A stretch of 21,679 nucleotides of DNA. It comes from Candidatus Sulfotelmatobacter sp. GTDB taxonomy: Bacteria > Acidobacteriota > Terriglobia > Terriglobales > Acidobacteriaceae. Positions 1-6,370 of this stretch are shown one piece after another. How positions within the stretch are numbered: the first letter of the stretch is position 1; every line of letters begins with the position of its first letter. Location: assembly GCA_030044775.1 (NCBI GenBank), contig JASICF010000384.1, positions 1 to 21,679 on the forward strand, read 5' to 3'. The position numbers were made by a program, and so were the translations under genes. The notes below the pieces were generated by a model. That model worked only from the letters and a program-made list of their open reading frames with translations, did no database searches and was not told the DNA's origin.

Positions 1-1323
1 GTACTGGCTCGGGCGCCGCTGGCGGGAGGCTCTCCACGCGAGGTACTCGAAGATGTCGCGTGGGCGGATTGGGATGCAACGGGAGAACTCGCGGTCGTCC
101 ATCACGTGCAAGGTCGAGACCGCATCGAATATCCCATCGGGCACGTGCTTTACGAGACCTCAGGCTGGGTCAGCCACATTCGTCTCGCTCCAGGCCGGGC
201 CAAGATCGCTTTCCTTGATCACCCGGCGCTTTGGGATGATCGCGGTTCAGTCGCGGTTGTTGATCTCAACGGACACCTCAGTGTGCTCTCGAACGGATGG
301 GAATCAGAGGCGGGCCTCGCCTGGGGTCCAGACGGCAACGAGGTCTGGTTTACGGCTGTCGAGAAAGGATTGAACCGAGCACTGTTTGCAGTGAGTAGCT
401 CTGGACGGATTCGTAAGGTTCTGACTTTGCCTGGCGGCATAACTCTTGAGGATGTCGCTCCGGACGGCCGCGCGTTGGTAAGCCTCGATTCCGAGCGCGT
501 CGCTATGGCCCTCACTCCCCGCAACGGACGGCCGATTGATCTCTCCTGGCATGATTGGAGCATCGCGAAAGATATTTCTCCGGATGGGCAGTCGGTTTTG
601 TTCGAGGATTCCAGCGCGGCCGCAGGCAACCAGTATTCGATTGCCATTCGCCGGGTTGATGGAACTCTTCCGGTTGAACTCGGAACCGGAAGCGCCGGAG
701 GGCTTTCGCCTGATGGTAAATGGGCTGTTGCAATCCTCGATGGTCGACCCGGGCAGGTTATGCTGATACCGACCGGAGCTGGTCGCCCGCGTATTGTCCC
801 GACCCAGCAATTAGAGCAAGTTTACAGCGGCTCCGGCCATTTTCTGGAGGATGGGAAGCACATCGCGATTTACGGGAGGGAGCCGGGCCACGGAGTTCGG
901 TGCTACGTAATCGACATAGACGGAGGAAAACCTGTGCCGATCACTCCGGAAGGCATTACCGGCGGCCTGGTTTCGCCGAACGGTAAGTACGTCGTGCGCG
1001 CGAATGATGCGGGAGTAAACGCTGTATATCCCATTGACGGAGGAACGCCGCGCACGATTCCAAATCTTGAGCGCGGTTTCATTCCTATCGAATGGGAGGA
1101 CGAATCTTCCATTTATGGCTATCGCCAAAGCGAACTTCCAACCGAAGTGTACAAAGTGAATGTTGTCACCGGAAAGCAAACCCTCGTGCAGTCCCTGCAA
1201 CCCGAGTCGATGACCGGCGTGATTACCATCGCGCCTGTGGTTGCAAACCGCGACGGCTCGCGCTTCGCATACAGCTACTATCAGGTCTCCTCGGTGCTCT
1301 ATGTGATCTCGGGATTGCGATAG
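1..1323 (+). CDS. TolB/WD40-like beta-propeller protein, 5'-truncated; probable C-terminal sensor part of a Ser/Thr kinase
   Basis: The reading frame is open from the window edge to TAG at 1321-1323, giving about 440 visible residues, so the true start lies outside. The visible part is made of TolB/PD40-type propeller blades with recurring S/APDG/NGK turns (for example ISPDGQSVLF, LSPDGKWAVA, VSPNGKYVVR). Its first part (LARAPLAGGSPREVLEDV, then EYPIGHVLYETSGWVSH) resembles the propeller that follows the transmembrane segment in many acidobacterial Ser/Thr protein kinases. The kinase domain itself is not in the window, so kinase identity is inference; a free TolB-like protein or a peptidase S9 propeller are alternatives. 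A GTG at 106 is internal and not the start. The gene is convergent with the oxygenase at 1339, with a 15-nt gap and no clear terminator. Confidence 0.7.
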   Translation, partial: VLARAPLAGGSPREVLEDVAWADWDATGELAVVHHVQGRDRIEYPIGHVLYETSGWVSHIRLAPGRAKIAFLDHPALWDDRGSVAVVDLNGHLSVLSNGWESEAGLAWGPDGNEVWFTAVEKGLNRALFAVSSSGRIRKVLTLPGGITLEDVAPDGRALVSLDSERVAMALTPRNGRPIDLSWHDWSIAKDISPDGQSVLFEDSSAAAGNQYSIAIRRVDGTLPVELGTGSAGGLSPDGKWAVAILDGRPGQVMLIPTGAGRPRIVPTQQLEQVYSGSGHFLEDGKHIAIYGREPGHGVRCYVIDIDGGKPVPITPEGITGGLVSPNGKYVVRANDAGVNAVYPIDGGTPRTIPNLERGFIPIEWEDESSIYGYRQSELPTEVYKVNVVTGKQTLVQSLQPESMTGVITIAPVVANRDGSRFAYSYYQVSSVLYVISGLR

Positions 1324-1338
1324 CCGCTCCGAATTAAG

Positions 1339-2385
1339 TTACTCGAGCGAGTCCGTAAAGCCCGAAGGCACATAATGAAAAAAAATAGAAGTTGAGGTTC
1401 GGCCCGTGGCAAGCGTTTGCCGATAATGGGGCACCCTGGTTCCTCGGTACAGTAAACCATCTCCCAGCGCCTGATAAACCGCGATTGTGCCGGCCGCCGT
1501 ATCGAGGCGAATTGGCCACGAAGTGGCGAGATCAGGCTCCGGAGAAAAATCCAAACTCAAGGTAACGCTGAACTCGCATTGCGCGCGGTCCGTGTGTTTT
1601 TTCAATTCCGCACCGCTCAAATACGAAGCAAAATAGACATAGGAAGGCTTGACCACTTCGCCGACGGCGGCGCTCACCGCATTCGCCATCTGATGATGGA
1701 AAAAGCGAGCTACGCTCTCATTGTGAGCGACGTAACGGCACGCGCTCTGGTGATCCCCGAGTTGAATTGCGCCGCGCCGAATTTCATGTCGATAATAGCG
1801 CCGCAGCGCGGCAAGATTGAAGGGATGGATCATACTGGAAAGCGGCGCATAGCCTTTGACTTTGAACTGAGAACAGGCTTCTTGCGCGTCATGAGCCCAG
1901 GCGCGAGCCATGCCTTCAATTTCAGTCTCGTGAACCAAAATGCCAGCAGCCCGCAGAATCGATTTCACCCGCGGGGCCAGGGAATCGGGAACTGGTTCTC
2001 CCGCTCGCAGATTCGCGATGACTTCTTCCAGTTGGCGCCCCGGCCAAAACGGCTGCAGGCAGCGCGTTCCCGGATTGCGAACCCAGGCGATTGTTGCATG
2101 CAAATTGAACTTTCCCACCAATTCCGCTTGCCCTTGCAGCTCTTCGGGTAGTTCACCGGAAGGCAGCAGCATGCAATGCGGATTGAGAAACAACGGTTGG
2201 ACCGACTGGATTACGGAGGAAAGAGACTTGAGATGCCGTCGCGGGATCAGATGCAACGGCAGGTGCTCAAGCGAACAGTGGAATTGCCCGGGAGGCAGAG
2301 CCGCGGTCTGCGTTGGCTGCGCCCCTGCCCCCATCAGGCCGGCAATCCATTCCAACCATGCCGTATTGTTTATTTGTGTAGCCAT
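1339..2385 (-). CDS. 2-oxoglutarate/Fe(II)-dependent oxygenase, second gene of a coupled pair
   Basis: A 348-residue protein. The C-terminal third (about 185-340) has the double-stranded beta-helix dioxygenase signature: iron ligands H264 and D266 in KKHTDRAQCEFSVTLSLD, distal H320 in TRVPHYR, and R329 as the likely 2-oxoglutarate anchor before STSIFFHYV. All key residues are present, so it is probably active; the substrate is unknown. Residues 30-180 are not recognised. A stretch near 95-152 (WVRNPGTRCLQPFWPG, then LRAAGILVHE) has the look of a small winged helix such as a PqqD/RRE-type peptide-binding domain, but this is only an impression. The ATG lies inside the end of the upstream oxygenase gene, overlapping by 16 nt in another frame without a good Shine-Dalgarno, which suggests translational coupling. 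It has no signal peptide, so it should be cytoplasmic. Confidence 0.8.
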   Translation of the reverse strand: MATQINNTAWLEWIAGLMGAGAQPTQTAALPPGQFHCSLEHLPLHLIPRRHLKSLSSVIQSVQPLFLNPHCMLLPSGELPEELQGQAELVGKFNLHATIAWVRNPGTRCLQPFWPGRQLEEVIANLRAGEPVPDSLAPRVKSILRAAGILVHETEIEGMARAWAHDAQEACSQFKVKGYAPLSSMIHPFNLAALRRYYRHEIRRGAIQLGDHQSACRYVAHNESVARFFHHQMANAVSAAVGEVVKPSYVYFASYLSGAELKKHTDRAQCEFSVTLSLDFSPEPDLATSWPIRLDTAAGTIAVYQALGDGLLYRGTRVPHYRQTLATGRTSTSIFFHYVPSGFTDSLE

Positions 2386-3479
2386 CCATTTAGTGTGAAG
2401 CGACTGTCGGCGAAAGCTCGCGATGCACAGACCACGGGAGTAATCTCATGTAGCAGCGAACTGGGGAAGAACACGATTTGGTTTTGCCGTGGCGAAACAG
2501 CGTGGTAGCTGCGCGCTCGGACCTGGTCTTCGGCAGTCCAAGGTAAATCGTGCAGCCGCAGCTCGCCGCCCTCGAATTGCCGCGGCTCGCGGTGGAAGAA
2601 ATAGACGAACGTAAGATGACGCGAGGCGATGGTTGCATCGGCGTCATCGCTGTGAGCCCGGAAAAAATCGCCGTCATTGCTTGCCGTAATCTGAACCTCA
2701 GCGCGGGCGACAGGAAATTCCTCCATTCCCAGCCCCTCCAGCACTTGCGGCAACACGCCGCGGATCCGGTCCAGGATGATCTCTTGATGCCGTCCCGCAT
2801 CCATAAACACGCGGGAACGGCGGTGATCGTAATCCACTACGCCTGGTTCACTGCTTGGCGAAATCACTTCGCTGGTCTGAAATTCCGTTTCGTGTTCAAG
2901 AACGAAGCGCATGAGTTCGTTCAGCTCTTGCGGAGCCAGAAACTCATCCAGGACGACGGATCGCGCCTGTGGGGTTGTCGGGCTCTCTAAGACCCCGACT
3001 GAATTCACGTTAGATAACGCTTGTTTAACTTCTTGTTTGGGCAGAGTTGCTCTCGGTCGCGCGGCCCCCGGAGTAGGTGGCTGCGGGGCATTGGCCGGTC
3101 GCGGAGTCGGCGGTTGCGGCGCGAGCGGAGATGGGGTGGGGGGTTGTGGCGCCGCGGGACCTGGAGTCGGGGGCTGAGGTGCACCTGCGATAACCGGTTC
3201 GTGCGCCCTGTCACCGGACTGCGATGCAATACCCGAGTGAGCCAGAATTCTTTCGACAATGCTGCCGCCCAGCAGAGAAAAGGCGCGCTGCGCTACGGTT
3301 TCGCCAACGGAACGGGCAATGGCTGCGCTGACCGCCGATTGAATGTCGGGGTTGTAACTTGACACTGATTTGGAGTTTTGCAGCAGGTTGGTGAGCAGTT
3401 CCCGTTCCTGCGGGCTCAGGATCCGCTCATCCTGCATCAGAGTTTCGGAAAACGCGTCCAGAATCTGCTTCGCAGTCAT
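2370..3479 (-). CDS. Prolyl-4-hydroxylase-like 2OG/Fe(II) oxygenase with helical N-terminal domain and Pro-rich repeats
   Basis: A 369-residue protein. The start at 3479 (MTAKQILDAF) is chosen over a longer frame to 3581 because AAGGGAGGAG lies 8 nt upstream. Three parts are visible. Residues 1-82 are helical and unrecognised (DERILSPQERELLTNLL, then AQRAFSLLGGSIVERIL). Residues 100-140 hold four copies of APQPPTP. Residues 175-369 are a P4Hc-type dioxygenase: H276 and D278 (RAHSDD) and H344 (LLHEITPV) bind iron, and R360 (SRFTLNGW) should bind 2-oxoglutarate. The fold resembles proline hydroxylases of the COG3751/EGL-9 type, which hydroxylate prolines in proteins or peptides. The Pro-rich segment could be a plain linker or a substrate carried in cis. 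The gene runs into the second oxygenase with a 16-nt overlap. The gap to purQ upstream is 145 nt and contains a possible promoter. Confidence 0.85.
   Translation of the reverse strand: MTAKQILDAFSETLMQDERILSPQERELLTNLLQNSKSVSSYNPDIQSAVSAAIARSVGETVAQRAFSLLGGSIVERILAHSGIASQSGDRAHEPVIAGAPQPPTPGPAAPQPPTPSPLAPQPPTPRPANAPQPPTPGAARPRATLPKQEVKQALSNVNSVGVLESPTTPQARSVVLDEFLAPQELNELMRFVLEHETEFQTSEVISPSSEPGVVDYDHRRSRVFMDAGRHQEIILDRIRGVLPQVLEGLGMEEFPVARAEVQITASNDGDFFRAHSDDADATIASRHLTFVYFFHREPRQFEGGELRLHDLPWTAEDQVRARSYHAVSPRQNQIVFFPSSLLHEITPVVCASRAFADSRFTLNGWLHK
3060..3182 (-). repeat. Coding repeat: four APQPPTP units in the first oxygenase
   Basis: Residues 100-140 of the oxygenase are four imperfect units of 10-11 residues (APQPPTPGPA, APQPPTPSPL, APQPPTPRPAN, APQPPTPGAAR). 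The core PQPPTP is identical in all four, whereas the residues after it vary. The segment lies between the N-terminal helical domain and the dioxygenase domain. Confidence 0.85.
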
Positions 3480-3487
3480 CAAACACA

Positions 3488-3497
3488 CTCCTCCCTT
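3488..3497 (-). promoter_or_regulatory. Strong Shine-Dalgarno of the first oxygenase
   Basis: On the minus strand this reads AAGGGAGGAG, 8 nt before the ATG at 3479. It fixes the start at MTAKQ and rules out the longer in-frame start at 3581. Confidence 0.75.
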
Positions 3498-3552
3498 GAG
3501 CTTTCGGTTTCTTCTTTTCAATTGGGCGGTGTGGGAAGCAGCTTTCGCGGAG

Positions 3553-3581
3553 ACACTAGCACCGTGTGAAGAATGTTGCAA
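3553..3581 (-). promoter_or_regulatory. Possible sigma-70-like promoter for the oxygenase pair
   Basis: On the minus strand TTGCAA (3576-3581) is followed after 17 nt by TAGTGT (3553-3558). The latter is preceded by TGC, which would make an extended -10. The ATG is about 75 nt downstream. Hexamer matches are modest (4/6 and 3/6), and acidobacterial consensus sequences are assumed, so this is a weak call. Confidence 0.3.
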
Positions 3582-3624
3582 ATGGAATTTGAAGCGAGGC
3601 AGTGGAAAACGAAGCCATTAATTC

Positions 3625-4329
3625 CTAAGGGAGAGTAGCCCCGGCAATCGCTCCGACCATGGAATGAAAAATCTTGATGCCATCGGTGCCGCCAAGCTCG
3701 GGCTCAGAAGCTCTTTCCGGATGCGGCATCATGCCAAGAACATTTCCGCCGGGGCTGCAAATGCCGGCGATATTGTCGAGGGAGCCATTCGGATTCGCAG
3801 TCGGCGAAGTCTCGCCAGCCAGGGTTGCGTACCTAAAGACAACGCGGTTCTCGCGATGCAGCACGTCCAGCGTCGCCTGATCGCAGAAATAATTCCCTTC
3901 CATGTGACCAATGGGGATCGTCAATACATCTCCCTGCGAACAGGTGTTCGTGAACGGCGTGTTGGTATTCTCGGCCCGCACATGAACCGGCTTGCAGACA
4001 TACTTAAGCCCGGTGTTGCGAAGGAGCGCTCCAGGCAGAAGACCGGCTTCGCAAAGAATCTGGAAGCCATTGCAGATTCCGAGCACGAGACCGCCGCCAT
4101 TGGCAAAATGCCGCACAGATTCCATTACCGGAGAAAACTTCGCGATTGCGCCGGTCCGAAGGTAATCCCCGAAAGCAAAACCTCCCGGGACGATGATGGC
4201 GTCGCAGTTTTCGAGATCGTGCGACTCATGCCACAGAAACGTAACCGGCTGTTTCGCCACCTGCTGAATCGTCCAGAACGCATCGTGATCGCAATTCGAG
4301 CCGGGAAAGATGATGACACCGAATTTCAT
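3625..4329 (-). CDS. purQ: Phosphoribosylformylglycinamidine synthase, glutaminase subunit PurQ
   Basis: A 234-residue class I glutamine amidotransferase of the usual PurQ length. It releases ammonia from glutamine for the PurL-catalysed conversion of FGAR to FGAM, step four of de novo purine synthesis, in a cytoplasmic complex with PurL and PurS. The N-terminus MKFGVIIFPGSNCDHD is typical. The nucleophile is C86 in LGICNGFQIL, and the rest of the triad is H203 and E205 in MMPHPER; the GHMEGNYF segment is also characteristic. The frame stays open upstream to 4659, but the added residues are low-complexity and match nothing in PurQ, so the ATG at 4329 is taken. purL and purS are not adjacent, so purQ is separated from its partners here. 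Confidence 0.96.
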   Translation of the reverse strand: MKFGVIIFPGSNCDHDAFWTIQQVAKQPVTFLWHESHDLENCDAIIVPGGFAFGDYLRTGAIAKFSPVMESVRHFANGGGLVLGICNGFQILCEAGLLPGALLRNTGLKYVCKPVHVRAENTNTPFTNTCSQGDVLTIPIGHMEGNYFCDQATLDVLHRENRVVFRYATLAGETSPTANPNGSLDNIAGICSPGGNVLGMMPHPERASEPELGGTDGIKIFHSMVGAIAGATLP

Positions 4330-4369
4330 TCGCGGTCCCTGCCTTGAATCTTGAGGCTCATTCAGGTTC

Positions 4370-4385
4370 AGTCTAGCACGGCTAG
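4370..4385 (-). promoter_or_regulatory. Possible extended -10 promoter of purQ within a small palindrome
   Basis: The minus strand reads TGC followed by TAGACT (4370-4375) about 40 nt before the purQ ATG, an extended -10 pattern with a poor -35. It overlaps a perfect short inverted repeat, CTAGC-ACG-GCTAG (4373-4385), that could be an operator half-site pair. This is weak evidence on its own. Confidence 0.22.
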
Positions 4386-4846
4386 TTTCCGTGAAATCGC
4401 TTGGGCGCTGAGTTGGTAAATGCGGAATCAAGCTGAGAAATGTTAGAGATCTCTCGGCTGGATTCAGTGAGCTGCTTGAGCCGGGGCCATGTTTCTGCGT
4501 CGCCTGATTCAACCGACGGGCGCGGGGCTCGAGTTCCAGGGAGTAGAAAAGCGGGAAATAGACGCAACGAAGGGCAAACCTTAGGCTAGGACTTCCGCGT
4601 GGAAGGAAAGACCGGGCGCGCGCCGACGAATGGCTGCGCAACGGGAGACGCGCGCCCAAGCTTCTTACAAAAGACCCGAAGACCGCATTCTTGAAACCGG
4701 ATCAGCCACAGGCTGTCGCCGAAATACCCATCGGGCCACCGCATAGCCCAAAGCCGCATAACACAGATGCATGAACCTCATCGACACCCCCAAAACTTCC
4801 GGATCGGTCATCACCTCAGGGGAGGATATGCATCACTTATCGGCAA

Positions 4847-4903
4847 AATAGCAGTGGATTAGAGAGCGGACAAGGCCCGTCCGTGCTATTACGATGGCAC
4901 GGA
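4847..4903. repeat. Hairpin cluster with two mutually exclusive pairings
   Basis: TCCGTGCTAT (4880-4889) pairs with ATGGCACGGA (4894-4903) over 10 bp with one G-T pair, leaving a TACG tetraloop. The same left arm can instead pair upstream: GTCCG (4879-4883) with CGGAC (4867-4871), and TGCTATT (4884-4890) with AATAGCA (4847-4853), with a 13-nt bulge. There is no T-run on either strand, so it does not look like an intrinsic terminator. It could be a REP-like intergenic element or an RNA switch in a leader. Confidence 0.55.
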
Positions 4904-4952
4904 GGTCATAGCTGGGAGGGTTACGGAAAGGTAGTTGAGGAATCTTATCTTC

Positions 4953-6215
4953 CTATTGGCTCACGCCAAATACGTACGCCGCTCCATCCTGGCTAAGGCT
5001 CACATGGGGCCAACCTGGGGCACCTGCGGCGATGACGCCCCCAAACGAAACGGAGTAGCCGAAGTAATTATTTGCGGCACCGTCGGATGCGGCGACGACC
5101 TCACCTCCGGCCCCGCCCTCCCATCCGCCAGGCGGCTCCTGGAACACATAGACGAGTCCCTGGCTGCCGCGAGCAAAGGGGGCGCCCGCAACCAAGGTTT
5201 TGCCGCTGAGCACCACAGAAAAACCTAACTCACTCCCACCCTTTGCGGTGCTCGCCGTGAGCTCTGCGGTCTCGGTCATTGTTTTTGGCCAGCCCGACGA
5301 TGGGCGAGTAAACACATAGATTGCACCCTCGTTCTGGCTGGAGCCTACGGTTTCGTCGGGCGCGCCGACCGCGACCGTTTCCCCGCTCACGGATACAGAT
5401 TGCCCGAAGTTAGCCTTTCTTGTCCCGTTCGACGCTTGGAATGTTGTCTTCGGCGCCCACGTGCCGCTCCAACCCGCTGCTGGCTCGGTAAAGAGATAAG
5501 CCGCTCCCTGCTCTACGCCTCCGACTTTGGCCTGTGTTGCCCCAACCACAATATTGCGGCCACTAATAGCAACGGACGCACCAAAGTCAGTATTCAGATC
5601 CGTGGAGACCAACTCAGCTGTTTGAGTCATGTTGGCCCATCCGTTAGCCGGCTCAACGTAGACGAATGCCGCCCCCAACCCGTGTGGAACCCCCGCTAGC
5701 CCAATCATGCCAACCACTACCGTCCCCCCCTCGATCGCCACACCGTTGAGATTCCCTCCATTTTGGACGGACGTGGTCAACTCGGCGTTCTGGGCCACAT
5801 TGCCTGACGGGTTCACATAGACGTAGGCGGCCGACTGCTGAAGTCCCGCATCGAATCCACCGACGACGATCGTGTCGCCGCTAATCGCCACCGGGGATCC
5901 AAACCCTCCGGGTTCGTTCTGCCCTGACGATTGCCTTAACGTCGCCGTCTGCACGAGGTTCGTCCAGTCTCCGTTTACCGCCGTGTACACATAGGCTGCC
6001 CCGCAATTCGTGCAAACGCCTGAGGCCAACGGAGCCCCCACAACCAAAGTGCTCCCGCTTACTGCAACGGAATATCCGAAATCGTCGCCCCCCTGAGTTC
6101 CGGTGATTTCTGCGAGCTGCTGGAGTGTGCTTCCCTGCGCTGGATCCCCTAGACGGCTTTGAGTAGAGCCGGGCAGAGACAGAAACAACAAGCCAAGTGT
6201 AAGGATAGTTTTCAC
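4953..6215 (-). CDS. Secreted FG-GAP (integrin-alpha-like) seven-repeat beta-propeller protein
   Basis: A 420-residue protein, start GTG at 6215. AGGAGG lies 4 nt upstream, and the protein then begins with a signal peptide (VKTILTLGLLFLSLPGSTQ); the longer frame to 6296 would read through a hairpin and hide the signal peptide. After it come seven repeats of about 50 residues with the pattern FGxSVxxSGxTxVVGAP and then GAAYVY. They begin near residues 46 (FGYSVAVSG) and 383 (FGYSVSFGG), with five between them. Seven repeats make one complete propeller, as in integrin alpha chains. Such proteins act outside the cytoplasm, often in binding; no catalytic residues are visible. The two Cys of GVCTNCGA in repeat one may form a disulfide. 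Confidence 0.85.
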   Translation of the reverse strand: MKTILTLGLLFLSLPGSTQSRLGDPAQGSTLQQLAEITGTQGGDDFGYSVAVSGSTLVVGAPLASGVCTNCGAAYVYTAVNGDWTNLVQTATLRQSSGQNEPGGFGSPVAISGDTIVVGGFDAGLQQSAAYVYVNPSGNVAQNAELTTSVQNGGNLNGVAIEGGTVVVGMIGLAGVPHGLGAAFVYVEPANGWANMTQTAELVSTDLNTDFGASVAISGRNIVVGATQAKVGGVEQGAAYLFTEPAAGWSGTWAPKTTFQASNGTRKANFGQSVSVSGETVAVGAPDETVGSSQNEGAIYVFTRPSSGWPKTMTETAELTASTAKGGSELGFSVVLSGKTLVAGAPFARGSQGLVYVFQEPPGGWEGGAGGEVVAASDGAANNYFGYSVSFGGVIAAGAPGWPHVSLSQDGAAYVFGVSQ

Positions 6216-6219
6216 AGAA

Positions 6220-6225
6220 CCTCCT
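6220..6225 (-). promoter_or_regulatory. Shine-Dalgarno deciding the GTG start of the FG-GAP gene
   Basis: The minus strand reads AGGAGG, 4 nt before GTG at 6215. It selects the GTG that begins the signal peptide. Confidence 0.6.
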
Positions 6226-6231
6226 GCGGGT

Positions 6232-6271
6232 TGCCCCACCCTTTCGCCCGTCTTTGGCGAAGGGTGGGGCA
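6232..6271. repeat. Long perfect-stem hairpin, REP-like, upstream of the FG-GAP gene
   Basis: TGCCCCACCCTTTCGCC (6232-6248) pairs with GGCGAAGGGTGGGGCA (6256-6271). This is a 16-bp stem with one bulged T and a 7-nt loop, CGTCTTT. It ends 6 nt before the Shine-Dalgarno of the FG-GAP gene, so it would sit in the 5' leader of that mRNA. No T-run follows it on the minus strand. A dispersed REP-type repeat is the simplest reading; no second copy was seen in the window. Confidence 0.7.
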
Positions 6272-6370
6272 GCCTCGCTGATGATAGTGCAGACAAAAAC
6301 TAAAGCCAGGCCAGCCCCCAACCTTTGGGAGCGGATGAGGTGTCCCCGAGTTTTCAGCCTGCATTAGTCT

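Larger units (their letters stand above)
4330..4952. other. Non-coding stretch between purQ and the FG-GAP gene
   Basis: About 620 nt without a convincing gene. It includes the purQ leader (about 4330-4400) and a hairpin cluster at 4847-4903. The only small frame worth naming is 4665-4781 on the minus strand (38 codons, ATG at 4781, beginning MRFMHLCYAALGYAVARW). It has a hydrophobic start and a G-rich stretch before it, but nothing further supports it and I do not call it a gene. Confidence 0.5.

Noticed and set aside
1579..2151. A 190-codon plus-strand frame across the second oxygenase
   Set aside because: It is antisense to a gene with intact HxD...H catalytic residues and has no motifs of its own.
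4330..4659. N-terminal extension of purQ up to 4659
   Set aside because: The extra residues are low-complexity, no PurQ has such a leader, and MKFGVIIFPGSNCDHD at 4329 is the canonical start.
4665..4781. A 38-codon minus-strand frame with a hydrophobic start
   Set aside because: Very short, only a G-rich stretch as possible ribosome site and no family resemblance; left as a note in the gap entry.
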